A stretch of 64,000 nucleotides of DNA. Source: Primulina eburnea. Lineage: Eukaryota > Streptophyta > Magnoliopsida > Lamiales > Gesneriaceae. The position numbers and the translations under genes are program-made. The notes under the pieces are model-generated. The model saw only the letters and a program-made list of their open reading frames with translations. It was not told the origin of the DNA and did not search any database. Below are positions 23,623 to 33,899 of the stretch, piece after piece. The stretch is taken from contig NC_133117.1 in NCBI RefSeq assembly GCF_022965805.1, forward strand, positions 6,472,183 through 6,536,182, given 5' to 3'. The stretch's first letter is position 1. Every line of letters begins with the position of its first letter.

Positions 23623-24972
23623 ATGAATTATCAAAATTTTCATTTTTTCAATTCAGCATCATCTAGCTCATCTGATGAATTTGATTCACATGTTCAAGAT
23701 CAATTTGAGTCCATCAACGAAACAGAAAATTTATTGGGGAGTCTAGCAACCAATAACACAATTTTAGCGGCTTCATATGCTGAGCAACATGAAGTTGAAG
23801 TCAAACATGGAGGGTCGATTCCCGGTCATATCGTAATTCCGCGTGATCGAGAATTGGCGGATCGTAATCTTTTCAACGATTATTTTGCTGATAATCCAAG
23901 ATACAATGAAGCAATGTTTCGAAGACGTTTTCGAATGTCACGAGGCCTTTTTTTTCGTATTGTTGAGGCTGTAAAGAATCATGATCGTTATTTCATACAA
24001 CGAGTAGATGGTCTTGGTCGGCTGGGACTCTCTACTAATCAAAAAATTACTGCTGCAATGCGGATGTTGGCATACGGTACACCAGCGGATGCTGCTGATG
24101 AATATATTAAGATAGGAGAATCAACTACAATTCAATGCCTTCAACGTTTTTGTCGGGATATTGTAGAGGTGTTTGCAGAGCGATACCTAAGGTCACCTAC
24201 CTCCATTGATATTGATAGACTACTGCATATTGGTGAAAAACGTGGATTTCCTGGAATGTTGGGAAGCTTGGACTGTATGCATTGGAGATGGAAAAATTGC
24301 CCAACAGCATGGGCAGGACAATACGCGGGTCGTAGTGGTTCTCCGACCATTATTTTGGAAGCGGTTGCTGATTATGATCTTTGGATATGGCATGCATTTT
24401 TTGGTATGCCAGGATCTAACAATGACATCAACGTTCTTGAGGCATCAAATCTTTTTTCAAATCTTGCGCAAGGTATCGCTCCTCCAGCAAATTACTTTAT
24501 TGGTGGAAAAGAGTATCATCAAGGATATTACTTAGCCGATGGTATATATCCTAAATGGTCAACTCTTGTGCAAACAATTCATGATCCACGCGGTCCCAAA
24601 AAAAAATATTTTGCAATGAAACAAGAGTCATGTAGGAAAGATGTCGAACGCGCATTTGGAGTACTTCAATCACGATTTGCAATTGTAGCATCTCCAGCAC
24701 GTGCTTGGCAGAAAAAACACTTGCAAGATATAATGACTGCATGCATTATAATGCACAATATGATTATCGAAGATGAGCGTGACTTGGATACACCAATCGA
24801 AGATGCGTTGGAAGCACCAACTCCAAATGTGGAAATGATTACGGATCAAAATATAAGATTTCAAGAATTTCTTGCTCGGTATAAAAACATAAGGGACAGA
24901 GAGGCTCACTTCGCACTACGAGATGCACTAATCGACCATTTATGGGATTTATATAGTAATTCCGTTAATTAA
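23623..24972 (+). CDS. PIF/Harbinger DDE transposase (HARBI1-like nuclease)
   Basis: This enzyme cuts the element at its ends and joins it to TWA-type targets. The uninterrupted frame encodes 449 aa, the usual size. The catalytic triad is visible as Asp217 in GSLDCMHWRW, Asp268 in PGSNNDINVL and Glu342 in CRKDVERAFGVLQ. The N-terminal part (about 75-190) has the helical region with FRMSRGLFFRIV and LGLSTNQKITAAMRMLAYGT that precedes the DDE fold. The N-terminus is Ser- and acid-rich. All key residues are present and there is no frameshift, so it is predicted to be functional. It reads away from the Myb/SANT-like ORF. Confidence 0.93.
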   Translation: MNYQNFHFFNSASSSSSDEFDSHVQDQFESINETENLLGSLATNNTILAASYAEQHEVEVKHGGSIPGHIVIPRDRELADRNLFNDYFADNPRYNEAMFRRRFRMSRGLFFRIVEAVKNHDRYFIQRVDGLGRLGLSTNQKITAAMRMLAYGTPADAADEYIKIGESTTIQCLQRFCRDIVEVFAERYLRSPTSIDIDRLLHIGEKRGFPGMLGSLDCMHWRWKNCPTAWAGQYAGRSGSPTIILEAVADYDLWIWHAFFGMPGSNNDINVLEASNLFSNLAQGIAPPANYFIGGKEYHQGYYLADGIYPKWSTLVQTIHDPRGPKKKYFAMKQESCRKDVERAFGVLQSRFAIVASPARAWQKKHLQDIMTACIIMHNMIIEDERDLDTPIEDALEAPTPNVEMITDQNIRFQEFLARYKNIRDREAHFALRDALIDHLWDLYSNSVN

Positions 24973-25434
24973 ATGTTGGATATTTGTGTGTCATTTCTAT
25001 TTTATATGGATCATTTGAATATTGGTTGTATGTTAGTAATTTATGTTCAAAATATTTACTTGTGTGATTGTAATTTTTTTGAATGATTAGTTAATTACAT
25101 TTAATCAAGTAATAAGTTTAAGTATTGAAAATGAATATTAAATATTAAAAAATTTTAACGTAATTATAAATAAATATTTAATTAATATTTTAATTCAGTA
25201 ATATATATAATGAATTTTAATATAGAAATGATTTTAGATACTAGTGATATTTTAATTGTTGTGTTTATAAATATTTTGTGAAGTAAATTATTTTTTGTTA
25301 ATAAAATAATAGAGAATATTCCGAGAATATTCTTTTTAATGTAGAGTTTAGAGTTGATGGGTTGGAGATGAATTTTATATTTGGTGTAAGAATTACACTA
25401 TTTTAAAGTTAGTGTGACACTAACATAGCGTAAT

Positions 25435-25449
25435 GGGTTGGAGATGGCC
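25435..25449 (-). repeat. Right terminal inverted repeat of PIF/Harbinger
   Basis: GGGTTGGAGATGGCC followed by the TTA target duplication at 25450-25452. A second GGGTTGGAGATG occurs about 77 bp inside (25358-25369), so the end motif is partly doubled. Confidence 0.92.
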
Positions 25450-25466
25450 TTAGGACTCTGCTCTCA

Positions 25467-25476
25467 TTTTATATTA
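25467..25476 (-). promoter_or_regulatory. Candidate TATA box of the UGT gene, now separated by the transposon
   Basis: Read on the minus strand, AATATAAAAT lies 15-24 bases before the insertion site. If the transposon and one TTA are disregarded, this box is about 50-60 bases upstream of the UGT ATG, a normal distance. This is inference from spacing and motif only. Confidence 0.4.
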
Positions 25477-25528
25477 TTAATAGACTTATAATTGATTAAT
25501 TAATTCTACAACTATTCATTTCAAAATA

Positions 25529-25560
<32 letters not shown>
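25529..25560. repeat. AT dinucleotide microsatellite
   Basis: About 15 uninterrupted AT units, upstream of the UGT promoter region. Likely variable in length between individuals. Confidence 0.9.
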
Positions 25561-25565
<5 letters not shown>

Positions 25566-25724
25566 ATTATGGTTTTATTTAGCTAATTTGGTTAATAATT
25601 ATAATATTTTATTATTTTTATTTTAAATATTTGATTATTATTGTTTCAGATATCATGGATTTTTAGAGTTTGACGAGGATATTTTTATTTAAAAAAACTG
25701 GTGAAAAAAATAAATATTTCATGC

Positions 25725-25728
<4 letters not shown>

Positions 25729-25798
<70 letters not shown>
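25729..25798. repeat. Long TA dinucleotide microsatellite
   Basis: About 34 uninterrupted TA units. The length is easily miscounted by sequencing and assembly. Confidence 0.9.
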
Positions 25799-25801
<3 letters not shown>

Positions 25802-26475
25802 GCTTCTCTAGCTCTCGCAAGAATTGTATGAAAGTCATCTCGGAGGGACTTAATAGATATTAATTAACAAATATATAAATTATGAAAATGGAATCATCTT
25901 GTAATTATGATTACATGTTCAAAAATTAGGCAAAACACTTGCAATTTCTAGTAATTTTTTCCAGGGAAATTGTAATTTTTTTTCATATATGTTCCTTTTG
26001 TTATTTTAAACACATATTGTTAAATTCATTCATCTATCTTTTTTTAAAAAAATATTGATGAATTCTAAAAAAAATTGATATTAATGAAATATTTTTACTA
26101 ATACTAATATCCAATTTTAATAGGATAAATTACCAAAATTTTATTAATAGAACATGAAAGATGAAAATTGTTTTTTCTCATTTCTAAAAATGCAATATTA
26201 TTACATTATTTATTTTATTATATTCTAACCCAATACCTTATATTTAAAAATATTCTTAGGTTGTGCTTGAACAATATATTTAATTTGAGGAATGAGATTT
26301 TATCTGTGGGATGATTTTAAAAATAATTTATAATGATAATCATCTTGGATATATTTAAAATTCACGGCAATTATTATTGAAATTTCTTAATTTGATATAT
26401 GGTGGATCTAAAATTAACTTGAATTTTTTTTTTTATATCCAAACAAGCTAGGAGTATTTCAATCCATAAAATACA
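25799..26475. other. AT-rich intergenic DNA
   Basis: No ORF, repeat end or conserved element was recognised. Base composition is strongly AT-rich with short homopolymers. Confidence 0.6.
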
Positions 26476-26660
26476 AGAGTAGGTCTCATGTGAGACCGTC
26501 TCACGGATCTTAATCTGTGAGACGGGTCAATCCTACTCATATTCTTAATAAAAAAATAATATTTTTAGCATAAAAAGTAATACTTTTTGATGGATGATCC
26601 AAATACTTTATCTGTATCACAAATACGACCCGTGAGACCGTCTCACACAAGTTTTTGCCA
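26476..26660 (+). repeat. GTGAGAC dispersed repeat, copy 2
   Basis: It begins GTCTCATGTGAGACCGTCTC and ends GTGAGACCGTCTCACACAAG followed by TTTTTGCC. Between these are GTGAGACGGGTCAA and the AT-rich centre with TAAAAAGTAATACTTTTT. The GTGAGAC-C-GTCTCAC motif can form a 7-bp stem at both ends. No coding capacity; probably a non-autonomous mobile element. Confidence 0.8.
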
Positions 26661-26776
26661 AAATACAAATACAACCTAACTTTTTTTTTTGAAAATAAAG
26701 AAAATAAGATTAACTATAAAAACCCAACATATTTTAGAATAAAATTGAAAATATATTTTTTAGGATCCAAATCCAA

Positions 26777-26960
26777 AAGAGTGAGTCTCATGTGAGACCG
26801 TCTCACAGATCATAATTCGTGAGACGGGTCAACCCTACCCATATTCACAATAAAAAGTAGTACCCTTAGCATAAAAAGTAATATTTTTTAATGGGTGACC
26901 CAAATAAGAGATCCGTCTCACAAATACGACCCGTGAGACCGTCTCACACAAGTTTTTGTC
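26777..26960 (+). repeat. GTGAGAC dispersed repeat, copy 3 (best preserved)
   Basis: Same layout and orientation as copy 2, only 117 bases downstream. It has left hairpin GTGAGACCGTCTCAC, CGTGAGACGGGTCAACCCTA, centre CATAAAAAGTAATA, GGGTGACCCAAATAAGAGAT, then CGTGAGACCGTCTCACACAA. At about 184 bp it is the most complete of the five copies. Confidence 0.85.
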
Positions 26961-27343
26961 AATCCAAAATATCATAAAAAATTTTGGGACCCCACACGGC
27001 TTCAATTGTTGGTCGAAATTGACTACAATATTTAATATAGAAGAAATTTTAAATTTTAAAATAGAAAAAGCAACGAGGAAAGAAAGAAAAAATCAAAGTA
27101 AAACTTTATTTTAGAGACATTGACTTTGTATCGGGGAAATGGTAATTTTGTCACATATGATTTTGAGTCATATATATTATCAAAGTTAAGTATTACATCA
27201 TTATATAATTTTTTTATTCATGTCATTTTTCCTAATATGAAGAATATAACGCTAGCCAATGTCGGAGTAGTGATGACATGTGCATTATTAAATCACCACA
27301 CTCAATAAAATAAAAAGAATAAAATTACTAAAAAAATTGAAAG
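26961..27343. other. Intergenic DNA
   Basis: No gene is supported. The 62-aa ORF at 27120-27308 has no recognisable feature. Confidence 0.5.
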
Positions 27344-27400
27344 CACTACAAGAAAAACACATAAAGAAAACAGATTTTATTTAAGAGCGAAAATTGTAAG
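27344..27400 (+). mobile_element. CACTA-like terminal sequence, isolated
   Basis: CACTACAAGAAAAACACATA matches the end type of the CACTA elements at 44943 and 63759. No partner end (TTCTTGTAGTG) was found downstream, and no hairpin array follows. It may be a truncated CACTA or MITE end; it could also be chance plus decay. Confidence 0.35.
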
Positions 27401-27933
27401 ACGGTGTTAAACGTTCATCAAATATAGCAATTTAAAATTGTTACTTTTCACGTGAAATATAATTGTTCCACAACATTTAAAAACAAATAGACACGAATTA
27501 ATGTTTAATATCTCTTATGCCAAGACTACTAACACAATCTTTCATGTCTTTGTGTGAAGACTCACTCAACTAAACTTTAAAGTTCAACTCTTTTGTATAT
27601 GTGTGAGTGATTGTGTGTAAGGAATTTATCTTTTACAGTGTACATCTCAAATGTATCCTCACACAAGGGCTCGTGCTATCAACCATCGGATTTCTTCATG
27701 CTAACTGCTCATGCTTTGAATCTCCTTCAAAAACTCTTGTTTGATCTTCAAGATGTTGTATTTATAGGCTCCAACAATGATATATACGTTAGACATAAGA
27801 ATATGATCGTTTGAAAATTTTGTGTACTGTTTCTGAAATTGCAACAGTCAAATTCTCCTTGCTGGACAATTTCGTTAGCCTAAACTGGTCGTTCAGTGGT
27901 TGAACTAGTCAGTTGTTGGTCAGCGGTTCAACT
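27401..27933. other. Intergenic, possibly LTR-derived DNA
   Basis: It contains a TATA-like GTATTTATAGGCTCC (about 27749) and CAGTGGTTGAACTAGTCAG-type repeats near 27895, a texture seen in copia LTRs. No borders or genes are clear. Confidence 0.3.
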
Positions 27934-28375
27934 TGTCACGCCTCGAGACCGGGGTAAATCAGTACCAGCGTTGCTCAACAATCACATAATCGTCAAACTA
28001 CAAGCCTCATAGTACAATATATACCAAAACCATTTTAGTTCTCATAATCAATGAAAAATCGTCTTTACAACTTAAATACCAAAATAAACTGATTAAAAAT
28101 GTTTTAATAGCGCGGAATCGATAAACCTAAAATAAGCTCTAAAACTTCTGGAATAACTCGAGATTTTCTATCATTCCCTAAATTGTTCTTACTCATCTTC
28201 ATCTATTTGCTCTTTGTTCTTATCTTGGAAAGAGTACTTTGAAAAATACTAAGTAAGTGGGGAGCCGTTCGAGATATGAAGCAACATATACGTATACCTA
28301 AATTTAAATTTTACATAGCATATCATAACTTAAATAATAACAAATATTCATTCTTCATAATCATAACATATCATC

Positions 28376-28960
28376 TGTCACGCCCCGAGCCCGGGCTCGC
28401 GTCTGCGTGACTGCACAATGGGTCCCTATAGTAACTACTTCGTATTCGTCCTCGCTTTACGAAAATGATTAACCCAAGTTGCTATAGAAGTCCATTGTAG
28501 CTAATTAAACATGACTAAGTGACATAAAAACATGTGATTGAATGATCATGGAGTAGTGGCTTGAGACATGGGATCATGAAGTAGTGGTTTGAGACATGGG
28601 ATCATGGAGTAGTCGGGTGCTTACCAATTCTCTATAAAAGGACATCGGTTGCCACTCATAAATCACTCAAAGTTTCTATCAATTTTCGAGTACCAAAATT
28701 CTGCCCAAATCCAGAAAGTTTTTCTCGTCGTTTTAAACATCAGAATCCGATCTCACCGTTCAGAATACACCTACACGTGTTGTGAGCAATATATCCTAAA
28801 TTCAGATCGATCAAACGGTTCAATTAGGCGCAAATTTTTTTTTTTCCAAAGTGACTGGTTTTTGGTGTCAAACTCCAAATTGTTCATTTCAAGATTTTCG
28901 GAACAATTTCTCAGGCAAGTGGGTTTTTGATATTATTATATAAAAATGCACATTATGTTT
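28376..28960 (+). repeat. Second LTR start nested in the first
   Basis: TGTCACGCCCCGAGCCCGGG begins at 28376. A near-duplicate unit, TTGAGACATGGGATCATG(A/G)AGTAG, follows at about 28561 and 28590. A TATA box, CTATAAAAG, is at 28632-28640, with a transcript-leader-like sequence after it. The right end could not be located. The 93-aa ORF at 28649-28930 inside it has no family features. Confidence 0.45.
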
Positions 28961-30399
28961 ATTTTAAGTGGCTCTTGATATTTATATTCTTTTAATAAAT
29001 ATGGTTCACTTATTTAATTATTTTTAAAGTGGACTTTTGAATAAATATATTATTATATAGAAGATTTGACACATTTATTTTCTTTTTAAGTGAGCATGAT
29101 ATATTTCGAAAATAAATTAAATATAACTTTGAAAATTCGATCGGCATGATATATTCGTTTTTCATTTAATTGGTATGAAATCCCCTGAATTATTCGTTGT
29201 TCGATATCAGTTATAATATTTCAAAGCATGTTTGAATTATTAAAAATGCACTGTAATGATTTGATTTAGAAATGGTAAAGGAAATTCCGAACTTTGATAT
29301 GCTTTGTTTAGGCCCTGATGCGGTGGGTTGTAATAACCATTCCTTTGGCCTCGCCCCTTAGAGGAGTAACATATAAGGGACTGATCAGTAAAACCATAGA
29401 AAATGAGATGATTTTTACAAATCGAGGTAACTGTACGTCTTACTCCTAGACTTCGGTCGTGTCTGTATCGAATGTCTACAATCGGAGGAAGTCTGCTCCT
29501 ATGCGTCGATACACCGAACGTCTAGTTTTGACAAATCTGTCAATGACTCTCCTATCTCAATGCTTGAATATAAATCTATAAACACAGCATTATCATATCA
29601 GGAGATTTGAATATAATCTATAAACAATTCAAAACATATCAAAAGATACAATAATAAATCTAGTATGTGATTTCATTGGGAAACTCCAATCAAATCTGAT
29701 TCGAGTCGTATCTTCCCTATAATCACATGAATTATACCTTTCGTCGCACAATCTCTGTCGATGTCGAAGTCTCGCTATCAGAGTTGCCAATACAAATCTG
29801 AAATGGCAATGTAGAGGAGTACCATGTCACACTACCACTCGAAACCAAGTCTTATACAATTCATATTCAATCTCGGTATAAATCAACGGCATAACGGCGT
29901 AATCTTTCGATACCGGTACTCCACCAATAATCAATACATGATTCACAAGTCATATCATCAATAACTACAATCATAATTTCCTAAAATTTGCATGTATACA
30001 ACTCAAAACATGCTGGAAATTACTAGCAATCGCATATTACATCATTTCTTCAATCCGGTTTCGAATATACATTCATAAGAATCATAAGAACACATAATAG
30101 AAACCAAATCTGATTTCCCCCAACATGTACATTTCAAACCATGCTGAAATGAATCATACTTACATCCTTTCGAAGCCGGTGATGAGAGAAACACGAATCT
30201 TAACTCGGATTGAAATTTAGTTGGATGAATCTTGCACAAGCTAGCTTTTAAGATGAAAGAACCTTGCACCTTATTACCCTTCTCTCTCGGTTTACTCTGA
30301 TAAAAATGGAGCAGAATGACTCATCTTCGAGTTCTATATATATATATATATATATGCCATGTGCCAACTTAAGAAGGAAAGGTGGCTTTCTCGCATGCA

Positions 30400-30695
30400 G
30401 CACCGCGGGTGCGGTAGGTTCAGGAGCGCGGGTGCGCTCAAGCTTCGGCACCAATTTCATTTTCTAAAATCATCGACTGCGGGTGCGGTCACCCCACTGT
30501 ATCTGCACCGCGGGTGCGATCCTTCTAGCACCGCGGGTGCGGTGAGGCTACTGGAAATTGCCCCAACTTTCTGTCCACGCACCGCGGGTGCGGTCCTTCT
30601 AGCACTGCGGCTGCGGTGTCCCCTCGGCCTTACCTTCACAAATTCACATTTTATGACCGCGGGTGCACTCTCTCTCTAGGCGCGGGTGCGGTCTA
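30400..30695 (+). repeat. Cluster of nine GC-rich CACCGCGGGTGCGGT units
   Basis: GCACCGCGGGTGCGGT or a close variant occurs about nine times (near 30404, 30425, 30477, 30507, 30530, 30579, 30602, 30656 and 30681), spaced unevenly by 15-60 bases of ordinary AT-richer DNA. The core is almost a palindrome around CCGCGG. Short ORFs across it merely translate the repeat as Thr-Ala-Gly-Ala-Val. Confidence 0.85.
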
Positions 30696-31471
30696 TCTTG
30701 TATTCAAAACTCTAATTTCTCATGTCTTTTCTCCCCTCATTGCATAACAAGCAATCTCATATCTTTGAGCATCATATTAATGAAGATTAATGAATCTCAA
30801 GCCTTACATTTAATTTATCCTTATTTGTTTACATATTTTAATTTAAGCTTTAATTAAATATAACTCTAAAGAACTTATTTACTAACTTAGTTCTAATTAA
30901 TTAAATAAATCCCAAAGGCCTTCTTTTTCTTTAAATTAAATTATTCTTTGACTTAATTTAAATTTAGGAATATTTTCTTATTATTAATCTTATTATTAAT
31001 CTTATCTCTAATCTCCAAACTCCGGTCCGACCTCGCGTATTTATCCTGAAAAGATAAAAACTAAACACCTACCTTTAAAATAAATAATAATGCCTTAAAA
31101 TTATTAAAATAAATCAAACACTTCATATATTTATATAAAATATTCATTTTTAATTTAAATAGTAGCAATTATGCATGGCTTATACGTAATCTGATTTTCG
31201 GGTTCTACAAAAAGGCCAATGAATAAGACTCATCATTACGAATTCATCTGCAGTATATTTCGAGCAATTTCCATTTATCAGTTAAGCCTACTAATTAGCG
31301 TGTTTCAGTTTCGACGATTCTCGGTTTGGTATCAGTTTTAATTAGGAAATTCGAAATTCGATTCCGCTTTTTCTTGTATCTTCGGTCATGTAGTTTATTT
31401 TAAGCTACCACTATATCTGTGTACAAAGTACAAACACGATTAGTTAGTTAGAATGATTTACTATGAATGAT

Positions 31472-31630
31472 AAAAACTTGCGTGAGACGATCTCACAGAT
31501 CGTATTTGTGAGACAGATCTGATTATTACTTTTTATACTAAGAGTATTATTTTTTATTGAAAATATGAGTAGGGTTGACTCGTCTCACAGATTATGATCC
31601 GTAAGACGTTCTCACACGAGACCCACTCAC
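31472..31630 (-). repeat. GTGAGAC dispersed repeat, copy 4
   Basis: Reverse orientation: AAAAACTTGCGTGAGACGAT at the left and CGTTCTCACACGAGACCCAC at the right, with the same AT-rich centre. It lies within about 70 bases of the 3' end of the glucanase gene. Confidence 0.8.
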
Positions 31631-31698
31631 TAAGAATTCGATATGACTCTAAAATCATTTTCCTCCTCCTCCTATAACTAATTCAAATTTTCATTTTC

Positions 31699-33460
31699 TT
31701 ACAAGCAAACCAAAAACAACATAAACAACCACCAAGCAACAACCGAACCACGAATCATCACATGGCCCGATGATGTCCCTGGATTATTAACGAGCTCATG
31801 TTTTCCAGTATCAATCATTATCTCGTACCTGCAAGAAGGGTCCCTAATTCCAGGATCAATCTTTGTAACAACAGACAAAGAACCGAACTGCTCGCACGAC
31901 CCTTTCTGCTGATTAAATCTCTGGTAGTAGGCATTAAACGCATGCGACGCGTTGCTTCTAGCATCCAAACCCCCGCAAGATGACCCGAATCCAAGGCTAG
32001 TGCAATCTGCATACGTGCACGCGAAATTCAATTTCTCTGGAAGATTGGGGTCCAGGATGTCCGCATCAGGCGCCATAATGCACCACTGTCTCGCCAGATA
32101 TCGAACACCTTTTGCCGCTGTGAGATTCCTTCCATTGCCTAAATCCAGGGGATACTTTATGGTCCCGTCGAAATAAAAAATACCCCAGTGTCTTTCAAAC
32201 TTTCCAGGATCGATACTCTTTGCATCTTCATCTGTTAAAGCAAACAGGTAAATATCAGGCGGGGTGCTGCGTTTAGGCGTCCCTTGGCCCTGGTTTATTC
32301 GGTTAAGTAAACCACGGTAAAATCTTCGCGCCATCTGCGGGTTTGCGTTCGGGTCCCCGTCTGATGGCCAACCTATCTCGCCTATGATGATTGGAATGGA
32401 AGAAAACCCGTTTTTCTCCAGGGCCGAAACGAGTGTGTCGTAGTTTGCTTCGAACACGTTGGTGTAGGCGATGGATCCATCCAGTAGAGGAGAGGCAGAG
32501 CCATCGAAGAAGGCGTATTCGACAGGAAAATGAGGGTCCGCTTGCAGACTGAGAAAAGGGTAGATGTTGATTGTAAGGGGGGCCCCATTTTGGCTTAGGA
32601 ACTTGACCAAGGAAACCATTAGGGTGTGGATATCAGCACGGAAGTTGCCGCCTGAGGGCAGGCCTGTTTCAGTTTCGTAGACATCAGCGTTGAGCGGGAC
32701 GGTGGCTTTTACGTCCCGGCCTAGACCTGCCTTGATCAGGGCTGCTTGGATGTTTTGTAGGGCTGGAAGTGTTACCTGTGTGAATTTGTTTTGGTATGTC
32801 TTGAGAAATGGTTCGTTTCCAACAGCAACATATCTGAATAACCACAAATTATAGGATCAATGCTGGTATATCAAATGCTTGAAATCTTGGGAAAGAAAAA
32901 ATTATATTGGTTTTGTAACAGTCAAATTTTAGTATATATTAGGAAAAATTCAAATTTTGAATAATCGATTATCAAAATTTTGTATTTTTATAAAATTGGT
33001 CTTAGTGTTTGTTTTAGGCCTTTGTTTGCACACAAAGAGACGAGTTAACGTACAATATTATTAATTACCTTAAGTTTTTAGAAAGATTAATTCAAGTTTT
33101 TTAACAAAAGTGTACCTACGTACCTTATGTCCACCCCCTTTTGGGACAAAAAATAGGAAACATTTTGCGACACCCATTCTTCAGCAACTCGAACGCTACT
33201 CGCTAACGACGCTAACATTTCGTTAGGGATCCCAACCATGACTTGGATCCCCGACCTGCCTAGTGCCTGCATAGCCCAGGGGTCGGCTTCGAACAGCTTC
33301 ACTTTGTCGAATCCGTTTACTTTCATCAGATTCACAACTATGTTCGGAGGGAGAGGGTGAGTGGCTCGTGTTCCCCAGTTACAACCGAGTCCATCGACTC
33401 GCAGACGTCTACCTAGAATGGAAATAAAAAAAGGGTCATGAACATGTAAGGAAAACCCAT
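31699..33460 (-). CDS. GH17 glucan endo-1,3-beta-glucosidase with X8 domain and GPI tail
   Basis: Secreted GH17 enzymes cut beta-1,3-glucan such as callose at the cell wall and plasmodesmata. Two coding blocks are certain: 33412-33124 (starting near [18 protein letters not shown]) and 32833-31699, joined by a 290-bp GT-AG intron that splits an Arg codon. The acid/base Glu is in YVAVGNEPF at the start of the second block, and the nucleophile Glu in [12 protein letters not shown]-terminal X8/CBM43 domain has its six Cys, from WCIMAPDAD to CRYEI, followed by a hydrophobic tail ending [13 protein letters not shown], as for a GPI anchor. Total length fits the family. The start is uncertain. An ATG at 33460 begins a hydrophobic, signal-like stretch, but reaching the enzyme frame would require one more T in the T7 run at 33426-33432. 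Alternatively TTCTAG at 33413-33418 is an acceptor and exon 1 lies further upstream, not found. Confidence 0.85.
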
Positions 33461-33716
33461 GATCCTGGAACTAATTCTCAGTTTATCTTTATTGTTTTAT
33501 ATAAACAAGAAAAATAATATTGCTTGCTTTTTGTTCGTTGTGTTGGTATTGGAAAGTTGGTACTTTGTGGGGGGGTAAAGGGAAGGAATTGTACCAAGGA
33601 TTCAACAAGGAACTGATTCCATAATTTCAAGATGAAGTATACCTCGTTTGAGAGATAAATTTTTGTTCAATACATGAAAAAGTGTTAACTTTCCGTAATT
33701 AATATTTTAATGAGAC

Positions 33717-33899
33717 AAAAATTTATGTAAGACCGTCTCATGATTCGTATTTTGTGGGACAAATCTCTTATTTGGGTCATTTATGAAAAAGTATTACTTT
33801 TTATGCTAAAAGTATTACTTTTTGTTGTGAATATCAGTAGGGTTGATCCATGTCACAAATAAAGATTTGTGAGATCATTTCACAAGAGACATACTCTTT
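33717..33899 (-). repeat. GTGAGAC dispersed repeat, copy 5
   Basis: Reverse orientation and diverged: ATTTATGTAAGACCGTCTCA at the left and TTTCACAAGAGACATACTCT at the right, with the centre AAAAGTATTACTTTTTATGC. It lies about 260 bases upstream of the glucanase start region. Confidence 0.75.

Larger units (their letters stand above)
21132..25449. mobile_element. Apparently intact PIF/Harbinger transposon
   Basis: The element is 4318 bp long. Its ends GGCCATCTCCAACCC (left) and GGGTTGGAGATGGCC (right) are perfect 15-bp inverted repeats. It is flanked on both sides by TTA (21129-21131 and 25450-25452), the 3-bp target duplication normal for this superfamily. It carries both proteins expected of an autonomous copy: a Myb/SANT-like ORF on the minus strand and a DDE transposase on the plus strand, each open and with normal splice sites. 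Perfect ends, an exact duplication and undamaged frames suggest recent insertion. It sits between a TATA-like box and the UGT start codon. Confidence 0.92.
27934..31209 (+). repeat. Gypsy-type LTR, probably solo and interrupted
   Basis: It opens TGTCACGCCTCGAGACCGGG and ends TTCGGGTTCTACA. Both are end types of Ty3/gypsy LTRs in which TGTCACGCCCCGAG starts and GGGTTCTACA closes. No gag or pol remains between them. The flanking 5-mers (CAACT and AAAAG) do not match, so it is truncated, rearranged or composite. A second LTR start lies inside at 28376. Confidence 0.45.

Noticed and set aside
30359..30679. Open reading frames on both strands through the GC-rich repeat cluster
   Set aside because: They only translate the repeated CACCGCGGGTGCGGT unit and have no homology-like features.
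27934..31209. Complete LTR retrotransposon
   Set aside because: No gag or pol is present between the LTR-type ends and the flanking 5-mers do not match.
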